A stretch of DNA of 64,000 bases from Takifugu bimaculatus (taxonomy: Eukaryota > Chordata > Actinopteri > Tetraodontiformes > Tetraodontidae). The notes under the pieces were generated by a model. That model was not told the DNA's origin. It did not search any database and saw only the letters and a program-made list of their open reading frames with translations. Each line of letters begins with the position of its first letter. Position 1 is the stretch's first letter. This document shows positions 33,902-45,368 of the stretch, one piece after another. The translations under genes and the position numbers were made by a program. The DNA lies in assembly GCA_004026145.2 (NCBI GenBank), contig CP034986.1, forward strand, positions 19,984,406-20,048,405. Direction: 5' to 3'.

Positions 33902-36557
33902 GGATTATATTAGCACAGACTAGCGGGGAGGCTGTGTGTTAATGGGGATTTAATAGGCTCTGAAATGAGTTACCACAGTCATCCAGCATGTGTGCCAGAG
34001 TCAATGTGCAGCTCCCGCTCCACTTTTTATTTCTAAACATTTTGCACGTTTCCATGCAGTCATTTAAGTCACTTCACACTGATTTGGACCAGCAGAACCT
34101 CTGTGTCATGCAGTCACAACAGCTGTTAAATCTGGTATAATAACTGTGATGCTGGGGCTAAACATCAGCTATACATCCCTGCTTATGTTCTAATGTTGTT
34201 CTAAAGTATTTCATTAAAAAAATCCGTAATACATATATTATTTGCAATTTCAATACTTCAGTCTATCATCAATACCCCCAATTCCATTTCATGATTTTTC
34301 ATCATTGAAATGAAATATCTGCAGCCAACTCTGCTGACTTTCATACCGAGGATCTGTCTGTTGCCATGACAACAACATGACGATGTAAACACAGTGCGGA
34401 CCCTGGCTCTGGGGGCTAGAACAAAGAAAGCATCGTCCTGGAGCGTCAGCATTAAGAGAAATGACGCAGCCAACGTGAGATCTCTGCAGTGGAAAAGAGC
34501 AAAACAACATTGGCTCTGATGATAAATGGGACTGAAAATAGTGGCCAAGACATTGAGATGGTGTTCAGCGTCACTTATGGTGTTCTTCGTACCTCACTGG
34601 ACATTACGCCTGCTTGTAACGTGAAAGAGGTATTTACATTTGTGAATAACTCCACATTGCAGGTCCAACACTGACATCTGACTGAATGTCTGACCCCCGA
34701 TACGGTTGTGCATGTTATGGAAAAGCCAATAAAAGGAATAATCACAAAAAAATCACAAAAACAACACCCGAACATCTGCATAAGTCTCACTTTATATCCT
34801 TGCAAGGCATAAACATTGTCATATTTTCCTGGAAGGAACACCACCATCTGCCTGTCTTTAGATTTGCTAAAATTTGGTTTGAATTAAGATGCCCCAAATA
34901 ACTTAAATGGGGACTGAAGTCTTGAGAAGAACCTCATGAAGCCATGGTGACAAATAAAGTGCAAAATTATCCAAAACAATCATTTCAAAGTCATGGAAAG
35001 ATTGATTTATCTGTGTTGTTCTGTGTTGTTGAGTAATGACTTCTAAAAACCCATTTTCCAGGCTATAGATGTGTCCAGGCCTGCTGGAGCTGGTTCATTA
35101 GTTGTTTATTTGTCGCACACGTATCATAGATTTAACAAAAATAACCTTTTTAGCATCATTGATATTTAGTCCCGAGTGCTGGAAACCTTTTTTTTTTGGT
35201 CCACATTTTAAAGTCAGACAAAACTTCACACTGCATTGGTGTGTGAGGACGAGCGCGGTGACTGTGTGATTCACGAGTACTCCTTCAGTTGGCCAGAAAA
35301 AGTGACAAACTGGACGTGTTTGCGCAGGCATCTGCTTATTTCGTGGTTAACTCGACCTAGCAGGAAGACGGACAAGAGCAGAGCCAGTGTGTTGTGGAGT
35401 GTGATTCCAAGTGTGGGCGTGGCCAACAGGGGCGTCAAGCTTGGATTCCGGCTGCATTCCAAAGACAGCAAAGGGGATGAGATGGATGTGTGGGCCTCCT
35501 CCTCCTTCTCAATCCAACTAAACACACAAAACTACAGCACAATGTTTCCCCTCAGTTTTGAGCCATTTAAAAAAGCTTCAAGGCAACACTTGCACACCCT
35601 AAACTGACCTATATAGTGCATAAGATTATTAGCAATCTAATTGTCTAGCACATTTCCTGTGACTGTATAATGACATGATTTCGATATTTTCCTTCAATTG
35701 GCAGGACTATTTTTATTATTATTATCAGCAATAATAATAACAATAATCATGATCACAATCAAGGCCATTTGCTCAAGAATAAAAGCATCACTGTCATGAG
35801 AGAAGGCAGCATTCCTAGAAGGCTGCTGTGTTTACACTGCTGCCTAAATATTTATGCTCTGAGCTGAGAAGTTCTGAGGCCGGTTGGCTCAGTCTTTGAT
35901 AAAATATATTCTCTTAAAATTTGAACGTTTGATATATCTTTGGCCGTGTAACATATTCACATGTTTGGCTACATGACGTTGTTTCAAAAACAGATCCCAG
36001 AAACAGGTCAGATACGCATTTACTCAGATTAAACGTGAACTAATGTGCACTGATCAACACCTGACGCAGAAAAGATTGTGCACTTTGATTTGCATTGCAG
36101 GCGACCAAAATGGCAGCCGGGTTGAGTTGATTATCATCGAAACAAGCCGATATAAAGGCACTTGAAGCTCTGCCGGCTCACTGCACATCCTCATCCTGTT
36201 TAATTTTACTGCATTTGCATAAAAAAACAAAACAAAAAGATAATGAGAATGTGCCACTGTTTTTGTCCATCTGTGCACAGTATATGACTCACTGTGGCGG
36301 CAGCTTCCTTGTTTTACAAAATAGAAAAAGAGCATAAATGCCCCAAATTAAACATTTATACAGAAAATAGCCTAGCCTAAACACAAGGCAAATCAAGGCA
36401 TGACATCACAGAATGCAACACACACTGATAATAAACTCCTGCATGAGCTCATTTGCACCGTTATTCAATATTTTTTCCCCTGAGGTAACGAGGAAAAAGA
36501 TTCAACAAATATAGCTGCAAACCTTTGCTTCTGATCTAAAAATACTGAAAGTGCCAA
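33900..36557 (+). other. arhgap6 intron 1, no gene seen
   Basis: No exon recognised. The stretch holds an imperfect (ATT)n/(AAT)n palindrome at 35706-35746 and otherwise unremarkable intron sequence. Confidence 0.45.
35706..35746. repeat. Trinucleotide inverted repeat (TTA)n..(TAA)n
   Basis: Four TTA/ATT units are followed after a short spacer by AAT/TAA units, so the tract can fold on itself. Confidence 0.8.
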
Positions 36558-36684
36558 CTCTTATCTTTTGGGACCATATATAATGTCTGAAACACTTTTC
36601 TCTTTGGCCACAGGCACATAAAATGCCACCACATGTAATGTGGATAAAATGCACAAACGTTAAAGGATCTGCTTTGCAAGTTAT
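36558..36684 (+). repeat. Duplicated block, copy A
   Basis: Matches 38099-38227 in the same orientation (shared TTATCTTTTGGGACCAT, TAATGTCTGAAACA, ACCACATGT, GGATCTG and TTGCAAGTTA), with small insertions and deletions. The copies lie 1.54 kb apart. Confidence 0.8.
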
Positions 36685-38098
36685 TATCTTACTAGAAACG
36701 AGGCGTCTGTCGTACCCTGGCGGTGATACAAAGGAGGAAACGACATATAATATCCATGATGGCAGATGTTAGCCTGTGTGCAAAAAGAGAATGTTTGGAT
36801 AAGAGAGAAGGGAGAGAGAAAGAGAAAATCATTAAGCTGGGCTGAGATGATGAATTCAACACACTCACATCTAATCACTCAGTTGACACTTTATTCTATT
36901 AGTTGAGCCATTCCAACCCCCACCGGCTCACCCCGTCTCTGGAGGTATGCTGAATAGAAACACTCCTCAGTGGCCTTTTGTTTTGGTTTGCTGGGAGTCA
37001 ATCTAAACTCACTGCATCATGCAAGACAGCATCAGCCACAGAGGAGAGGGGAGACCTGATGAAATGTTCCGGAGCTACCTCCACTCTTCCCGAAGGAGAC
37101 ATGTCCAAATTTGTTGGAAGTGTTTTAATTTGGAGAAAATCATTGACCTTGCTGTTTTACGCGACGCAGACTCGGCTGCGTTTTTCGCTGATCCTTGCAC
37201 GTTTTTGTCAACAGCGTTTTTGTCTTCTTGGCGTTGGATGGACTCCAGACATGGACACCTTGACTTTTTCTCCAGATCTGCTCTCTTGCATGCGTGTTGG
37301 CCTAAATTACTCTCCCCAATTCCCCATCATGACCCAGAATCTTTCACTGCGGTGCTATAGCAACAAGTAGAGCCCATTTTCTACTTTCCTGCTGGCTTTG
37401 AATGCAGCACAAAAGTCCCAAAATGACTGCAATTACTCAGCAGGGTTTGACACCATGCAAGTGCTTCATGGCAAAAAATAAAATAAAAAAAAAAAAAACC
37501 GTTTAAAATAGCTGGAGCATATCAAAGGGGCTAAAAAGGCAGGTGCACTAATGTACAGTATCATATGTGCTGACAGATGCACACAGGCACTATCACGCAA
37601 ATGCGCACGTCCTTGTTACTGTCTCGTTTGGCACAGCTGGCCGGCTGTGATGCCATGGCAACTGTTGTGGCAGAAAACATTACGAAGGCGTAGGAGGTGA
37701 AGGACACTTGGTGTGCAGGCGTAGTCGCACGCACATGTGCATTAAAGTGGAGGAGACGGAGCTGAAAGACGAGGGCTTATTTGTAAAACTCTGCCTTTAT
37801 CATGATGACTGAGGAACTGGGGTGCACGTCCGGGGAGTTGGGGGTTGGTTGCTGTGCACGTGACCTCGGTGAGAAAGAAATTATCCTGCATCATGTGCAG
37901 CACAATAACACCGCACGTCATGTACAAATTTATAGGTGTGTTGCAAAACAGTGTCAGGCGAGACTCGACAGCAGCAAGTTACAAAATTAACAATATTTAA
38001 CTTATTTTGGTGTAAAACTCAGAATATTCAGATACTCCGACATCTCAACACCCAGAGATAATACGCTTGTGCAGTGATTTGTAGCAAACTAGCACAAA
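36685..38098 (+). other. arhgap6 intron 1 between two repeat copies
   Basis: No gene recognised. Two overlapping open frames near 36978-37370 are unsupported by splice sites. An A-rich run lies at 37475-37498. Confidence 0.4.
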
Positions 38099-38227
38099 CT
38101 ATTATCTTTTGGGACCATTTATCTCTATAATGTCTGAAACATTCCTCTCTTGGGCCAAATGCATACAAAATGGATTACCACCACATGTGATATCAATAAA
38201 AGTAGAAGGATCTGGGTTGCAAGTTAC
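38099..38227 (+). repeat. Duplicated block, copy B
   Basis: Second copy of the block at 36558-36684. Similarity fades on both sides, so either a short repeat family or an old local duplication. Confidence 0.8.
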
Positions 38228-39447
38228 TGGTGCAAAATGGCCTGTGAGCAAAATAACAGCTTTTCAGGTCTTGAACACATAATAAACAAAGACAAGAATT
38301 TAAAGGTGCCAGCCAGCACTTTGGGATTCACAAAGCTGCCAACCAAACAGTCAGATAAACCAGCTGACAGAGCAGCAAGATGGATGGACGGACGGATCAG
38401 CAGATACACGAGCGTGGCGAGAGGAAGACGAGAGCAGGCACACATAAACATAAAGAGATGAGTGGAAGGAATGACACACAGGGTAGACTTGATAAACCCA
38501 GGACTTGATTTCTTCCTCCGAAGTGACGTCAGTTAAAGTCAGGTGATGAAAACCTGTGGCTCTGAGAGGCACGCCTGTTGACATGGAGAGCACCTGTGCA
38601 CACACGCACACAGAAAAAACCCTTTTTGGTTCAGAGTGATTTTTCGCCACTCAGGATCTATTTATAGATTCTATTTAATTGTTTCAACAAACATCTAAAT
38701 CCCACACATTTATATGTTAAATATGCTGAAATAAACATTAGAGAGTCTTATACACATGTTTCTATGTGCTAAAAGAAGGAAAACCAAGTTTGCATTTTTC
38801 TTACATACTAGTTTGAAAAATATCAACCATATTCCAGGAAATAACTTAAAAAAAGACATACAATTAATTAAATGAAAACAAAACGACATGTATCGCCTAC
38901 TGGTGCTACATGGTACTACAACAACAAAACGCACAAGAACAGTCGACTTTTTAACACATGTCCAATTAACTTACTGCAACATGAAATGATGATTTAAAAT
39001 AATGTAGATTTTTAATATCTATTTAGAAATACCTATGCACTTTATAGAAAACAGACTGGTAAGAATAATAAAACCCAATATAATAAGATAATGATGAAAC
39101 ATGCAGCGATGCATGATGCAATGATTGAACTGTAGATGTTCAGCTTCAAGGAGTTTTATAAAAATGTGGTAGAAATTACTACTACTAAATTAACACTATT
39201 AGAAATGACTAATAAAAGCTACTTCTGGACCAAAGTGGCGTTAGACTCCCTCAGTAAGCTCAGTCGATCGGAGCTGGTGTGGAGACGAGGTGCCTGCACG
39301 TGGGCTGACTCCACCCCACCCGGACCCCAACCCCCTGTTTCCTCCATACAGGCCTACAGGACACAGTTTGGGGAATTTAGACCAAATGGGATGGCCAGAC
39401 GATGGAAGCACCCAGATTGAATCCAGACCTACGTGGTCTTAACACTC

Positions 39448-39452
39448 TGTGT

Positions 39453-39485
<33 letters not shown>
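39448..39485. repeat. (GT)n microsatellite
   Basis: About 18 units with one CT interruption. Confidence 0.95.
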
Positions 39486-39640
39486 CACGTGTGTTTGTCT
39501 GCTGGACATTGAGTGATTGGTTCCTCTAGAAAAAATCTTTCATGTGGGTAACGTTATCGCTTAAAGGAGACAGATAAGATATATATTGTTGTATAGATTG
39601 CCTCCCAAGTGCAGGGTAACCAATTGTCTTTCTTTTACTG

Positions 39641-39646
<6 letters not shown>

Positions 39647-39688
<42 letters not shown>

Positions 39689-39703
39689 ACACACACACAC
39701 ACA
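39647..39703. repeat. (CA)n microsatellite
   Basis: About 28 CA units, broken once by a GA. Confidence 0.97.
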
Positions 39704-39783
39704 TTCCCCAGTTGTGAGGTCATTCCTCTGAGCCATTTTGTTCAACTTCTGCTGTAAATTCATTTATGTGTACCCAGGTTTTA

Positions 39784-39812
39784 CCCCCCCCCCCCCCACA
39801 CACACACACACA
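39784..39812. repeat. Poly-C plus (CA)n
   Basis: A run of 14 C residues followed by CA units. Confidence 0.9.
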
Positions 39813-41922
39813 ACCCTCTTCTTGTCCCTCATTTTATATCTCTTGCACCCGTTCTTAAATGAACTTGTGAAGCCTAGGTGAGAGTTTGTCATCTGAAAGA
39901 AAAAAAGGGGCAAAAGTCAAAGAACCCAAGCAGAAAAACAGGGGGCCGCACTTCAAGGTTCTGCTCTCATTTCTTTTATCAGCTGCACAACTGCCATGCA
40001 TTGAAGTCTGTTTTGTCGCTGTGTTGGCTTTTCTTCAGCTGCATCTGATTAGAGTTTTAAACTGGATCGGGAACAGCTGTGACATCATTCTTGAAATATT
40101 TTTATAAGATTTGGACCGATTATTAGTGAATATTTGCGTCGGGAATAAAGAGTGCATGTCAAACAGTTAGGTCCAGAATTTATCTCTTTGTGAAACACTT
40201 GGCTCTTATGTGTGTTTGGTGTGAACTAAGAAAAACACTAGAAAAACTGATAGTAACGCTACATCTCACTGAGCTTTTTTTTTTTTCTTCATTCACTGTA
40301 TTAAATAACATTTATGAAAAACAGGAAGAATCACTTTTGGAGTCAGTTGGTTCTATATTTTTTCCTCTTCACTGGCCACATTCAATTTCTTTTTCATTGA
40401 CAATTACAAGGTCCAGATATCTGTGAATGTCAGTCTGCAGCCCAAACCAGCTGTGTTTGACTTTAGGCGCTCAGTCTTCATTTTGAGTGACATATGTGGT
40501 CCTATAGGTTGGAGACAGTGAGAGCACGAGCCACCGAGTGTTCAGCTGTCAGTCGTAGCAAATTTCTCTTTCTTTTCTGCTGCAACACATTCCCTGATAT
40601 GGTGATATTCAGTGATGAGCCAATCTCATCTGCAACTGAACTGGATGTGAGTGTTTTATGGACTGGGGTACCGGTACTTTTGTGCTATGTGACTGAGGAT
40701 AAATGTCCAGATTATGAATGCAGACATCTTAAAATGCTCACTGAACGTCAGACAGCAGCCAGGAAGTGAAACTGCTGCATCCAGTACTAATTCAAATCTA
40801 GGCATCAAATAATGATTTATTCCACCATCTTTGATCAAAGTATGAGAAGATGCTAACTGATGCTTTAAAAGTCGAAATAAACTTGAATAAAATCCCAATG
40901 ATTCCCACATTCTACTGGGAATAATTAATCATGACGTCAACTGAAATGTTTATTCCTCTTCATTCAACTTAATTCCCAATTTTGGCTGCCAGTGTTTACA
41001 GTAAAACCTACCCGCAATGACTGATTTTTTACTTTTTCAACATAGTTTGTGAAGTTGGTCTAAACTGTTATCAGACTCTAGAGAACTTGGGGAAAGCCTT
41101 TGATGACGTTTTGGTTTTCCTGAAGATTTCCATGTTTATCAGTAGCAACAAAGCTGCTGATGGGGTCAAAGGTCTCCCCTCCGACCCCCGAGACATGGCT
41201 GCACATGTGCAGTGCACCCAGTGTTGTCTCAGATTGCCTTTTTGGCGACACACACTTTGATCGGCGCCCTGCGACATCTATTACGAGTGTTTATTAAACA
41301 GATTGAAGGACACGCATGATTTTTTTTTCCTGTCATTTATTGGATGGTCCTAAAGCCCTTTAAGCAAATACTTTCCATTCGATGGAGTGATTTCACAACT
41401 CAGGCATTCGGCCTTTGGAAAGGAGGGTGCCGCGCCGCCTGGCTAAACGATGTAAACATTGGCGGTTTGCAGCTCGCCTTCTCAACTGCTCTGGAAATGT
41501 AGGTAGATGTGGAAATATTGGAAAGCTTCATTTGGATTCACTTGAATTTTATATTGCTATAAATACGTCTTTCACCCCAGGTTCAGAGCTGCCCCTAACA
41601 GAGTTCAGCACCTTATAGCAGGGATCTGCCTTATCAACACACACCAGCCGTGCCAAATGGAACAGTGGAAATTCCGGAGTGGGCTTTGAAATTGATGATA
41701 GGCCTTCAGCATCAGTTCAGGGTGGGAGAAGAAGTGACAGTGAGCTGAAAGGAGGTGCAGATTCTGCCCAGTGGTCTCTGCAAACCTGAATATCATGTTT
41801 GAACATGCAGTGCTGCTTCATATCCTGTCAGTTGCCACATGCGGGAACACATTAGCGCATTAACTTCTTGTTTTTCCTCTCCCTCATCTCCAGGAATTCT
41901 TTCGTCTCTGACTGGCTGTGTA

Positions 41923-41964
41923 GTGTGTGTGCATGTGTGTGTGTGTGGTGTGTGTGCATGTGTG
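41923..41964. repeat. Imperfect (GT)n microsatellite
   Basis: GT units with GCAT interruptions. Confidence 0.85.
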
Positions 41965-43880
41965 ATGGTCACAGTGGGACCAGTGAAACACCATTTTAGG
42001 AGACAATGGGCTCCTCCTACAGGACCATAAAACACAGCAGCTACCCTTGCAGCTTAGGTCCAGTCTGTGTTTTCTGGGGGAAAAACAGCCTTTACATCCA
42101 TTGCCTCCCTCCAGTCACCTCCACGTCATCTATCAAAATGTTGACTTGTGTCATTTTGTATCAGGATTTGGACGTGATTCTCTCCATGTGCTTTTCTTGA
42201 ACCTTTTCCATGGTTTAATAGGGAGCTAATTACCCAGGAAAACAAGCAAACCAGACACTGCACGTACGTGCGGCCATTTAAAGAGTGAAAAAAAGTACAG
42301 TAGCAACAACCCCTGGAAGGCAATCATTAAAGAAATATAAGCCTAGGCATAAAGCTGCCAGCTGCTTTGTGGTTACTTTTAACCCAGATTGAAGACAAAG
42401 TTACCTGCGTCCAAATGCTGAGAATGTGTGTAAATCATCTTTCGTACAATCAAAAGCTGACATGATGTTTGCACATTCCTTCTTTTTTTTTCCTTCTCTC
42501 ACAGGTCACTTGAATGCACACAAGCTCAAGGCACTCCTACTGCTACGTATCATTTTGATTGCAAAAACAACTCAAAAATCTGGTGAAGCTTGACTGGAGG
42601 CCACTTGCTGTCAGCTCTGAGCAGAACTCAGCTGGTTGAGTCACTCCCTAGTCTGTTATCTCCAGATTTGAAAGGGAAGCGAACATTTCTCTCGACTTCT
42701 TGTAATTCTTTACATGGTCACAGCACTATCAGTGAGGAATCCAGGATTATTCTCTTAATTATTAACTCCGCGGCTCATTCTGTCTGGTTATTGAAATTTG
42801 CAGAAGAAAGCGTACAGCACTTGTGTCTTTCGCAATAAAAAAAAGAGCTGAGAACAGCAAATGAATTACATTAGCTCGCACTTTTTGTTTGGGTCCTTGG
42901 AAAACAAGAGTTGAAATCTTGGAAGTGAATGTGTTCTAATGTCAGACTGTTCAGTGGCGCTTCCTTATTAATGATTGCATAAGACAAGCAGAGGCAGCTT
43001 GCTTTCATGGTTTCCTTAACACCACGGAAAAACTAAAACCGCTGTTGATTAAAAATAACCTCAATTTTTGACGAAACTCAGTAAACTATTTTTTGGGGGG
43101 TTTTGGGAGATTTCACATAATTTACAGCTTTGGTCCACTTATTTTCAGATGACTGCTTACTTTCCTACTCTTTTATTTGTCAAACAAGCAACAATGTACC
43201 TATAAATATCGAATTCTCCCTAAAAGTAACTCCTTGGATCCAATGTAATCTATAAAAGATCCATGTAGGTCACTATAGTGAAGTATTCTAGCAGCCCTGC
43301 CCATACTGTTGACTGTTGATAACCTAAGCTCTCCTCCTTTCATGGCCGCCTCTCTTTCTTCTAGATCTGTTTCTCTGTGTCAACTATCATAGAGCTTAAA
43401 TTTATTTTATACTCTGGGGTGTTTTAGGATGGATTTGTGTCCTGTAATTGAAAGCACCTAATTCATACTTCTGTCAGCTCAGATTGTCAAAGTAAACTTC
43501 CTCCGCTTCTCCCGTTTTCACTTGGGAATTCACACATCCTGCACATCCTTTATTTTACTTCAAATCTAACCTTAAATATTAGTGTCTGACAGAAAACTTG
43601 TTGCTTTGATTCCTCATGACAAATCCAGCATCCGTTGATGATTTAATCTAACAGTGCATGCACTAAAACGCGCGCCTGAATGTACAGCTTTGTGTTTGTT
43701 TGCAATGCGTATCCGCGTATGTTTGTCAGACTTGCAGAAACCAATTCAAAGTGGCGTTTTACACATTGTTTTAAACCCCGTGGTTTCTTTTGCTTTGGGG
43801 GCATCTTTTAGCAAATCCCGCCAAAGCATAAAAAAGCATACGGAATACATTTACGCAATTGAATTCTGAGCTGTATTATT

Positions 43881-44256
43881 TTGAAAATCTGCTGCCGGAA
43901 ACTCCGCGGCGTCACGGACTTGACGACTCGCGCTTCTCCTCGCCCGGTTCAGCAGCATCAGAGTCCGCGCAGCGCGCAGTATGGATCCGTTACGCATGAC
44001 GCACCGTCCTGTCAGGCACAGAGGCTTCTGTGACCCGCGACTCTGGCTGCTGTGAAGACATCAACTGTTAATGGAAAAAGACAGTCGAAGTCTTCCTGTG
44101 ATTGAGAGGAACAAGTGAATCGTGAAGCCTCGTTTTCCGTCTCCAACGCGACGCACAGGCTTTTCCCCCCTTATACTTATTTTTTATTTTTACGGGACTA
44201 TTATTTGCTGCCTTTCCTTTTGGTTGAGTGCTATATGTGGATAGTTATTGTGGACC
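43881..44256 (+). promoter_or_regulatory. Probable alternative arhgap6 promoter and 5' leader
   Basis: A sudden CpG-rich island (CCGCGGCGTCACGG, CGCGCTTC, CCGCGCAGCGCGCAG, CGACTCTGG, CAACGCGACGCAC) in otherwise AT-rich intron DNA, ending at a short first-exon-like ATG frame at 44257. It contains an upstream ORF (ATG 43981, stop TGA ending 44055, 24 codons). Start site unknown. Confidence 0.55.
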
Positions 44257-44298
44257 ATGGGAGACTCCGTGTTTCTTGACAGGCAAAATTCTTATCTC
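44257..44298 (+). CDS. arhgap6: Candidate alternative first coding exon of ARHGAP6
   Basis: An ATG in excellent context (ACCATGG) at 44257 opens 14 codons, MGDSVFLDRQNSYL, ending exactly at a consensus donor GTAAGT (44299). The phase is 0, the same as exon 1, so it would join exon 2 at 63629 in frame as ..QNSYL-GDFTWNS... It directly follows a CpG-rich island. The resulting protein would lack the 163-residue N-terminus but keep everything downstream, including the RhoGAP domain. Human ARHGAP6 is known to have alternative 5' ends, but I do not remember this peptide, so the link is inferred from position, strand and phase. Confidence 0.55.
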
Positions 44299-45237
44299 GT
44301 AAGTACTCGATTTATTGGCCATAAATTAATTAGAAGCACTTGAATGCTGCTGATATGGCGTGCTGGGAGCTTAAGCGCACTTGTGTACACGTCTGGCGTG
44401 CGCTCATATTTGGACCACAGAGAGAGATGTTTATTTTAGGTTAACTTGTAGAGTTTGATGTTTCTACATAGAATTATTCATTTTTTCCAGCACTGCATAC
44501 CTGCATTATTGTGTTTAGCTTTTCTTTTAATTGGACCTTTGTGAGCGCTGACAAAAATAACAGTCAGTGTTTGAAAATGGAACGCAACTTCATGTGATGG
44601 AACGTCTGAAGTGACATGTGGTGCGCACGACCGCACATGTTTCCTGGTTTTGAAGTGGGGACTTCTGCTTAGAAAGCAGCTCGGCGAAGGGTTGAGATCT
44701 TAAGCGACCAGTCGCCACATTGCAGAACAGCTTACATAAAAGCGCCAAAGACTGTTGCAACCTCCACTGCGTGGTGCATTTTGCCATGCACCTTCTGGCA
44801 TCTCCCTCTCCTCCTCCTCCTCCCATGAGGAGTCTCTCTGCCGCCTGTTCCAGTGACCTGTCCCATCTTTATGACTAATGTTACTGTGGCTGGAAACCCT
44901 CATAAAACTATGAGCTGTGATTGGAAAACAATACTCTTTCCCTGGCTCAGCTAGAGGACACTGCGGTCTGGGTTTGTGCGTGTGGTGGTGCGACCTGTCA
45001 CCACACAGCCAACAGTGATGGTGTCTAATACTCACTGACCACAAGCCGAGATGGCGTAGCAGATAAATTCCCTACTCCGATAGGTTTGCAGTGTTTTACA
45101 ATACTTCTTACTGGTTTTAAATTTGGTGGTATGTTGCCGCAGTTAATGGGAATGCAAATTAGACGTGTTTGCCAGCGTGTCATTTGATCAATTCGAACAC
45201 ATAAGTCACAAAAACAGTTTTTCTTCTTCGTCTTCTT

Positions 45238-45368
45238 GACTGTTTTATCCCTTTAGGGGTCACGGGGAGGGTCCACATATGGGCGAAGGCAGGGTCCACC
45301 CTAGAATGAGTTGCCAGTTCATCGCATGGCCCTTTATGTGAGCATTTGTGGGTTTGGTGCCTAGTTCA
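45238..45368 (+). repeat. Fish interspersed-repeat fragment
   Basis: The text GGGGTCACGGGGAGGGTCCA, then GGGCGAAGGCAGGGTCCACC and TGCCAGTTCATCGCATGG, follows the familiar order of an abundant fish repeat (GGGTCGCGGGG.., GGCGAAGGCAGGGTACACCC.., CGCCAGTTCATCGCAGGG). Diverged and truncated; the family name is not assigned. Confidence 0.6.

Larger units (their letters stand above)
38228..43880 (+). other. arhgap6 intron 1, mostly non-coding
   Basis: Several microsatellites (listed separately) and a T-run at 40276-40286. A repeat-free block at about 42730-43030 with TAATTA-type motifs could be regulatory. No coding exon recognised. Confidence 0.45.

Noticed and set aside
38150..38461. 103-codon plus-strand frame in arhgap6 intron 1
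   Set aside because: It partly overlaps a duplicated repeat block and has no acceptor or donor of quality.
39526..39723. Minus-strand frame of repeated Cys-Val
   Set aside because: Translation of a (CA)n microsatellite; the same holds for frames at 19046-19349, 33399-33624, 51054-51439 and 54591-54929.
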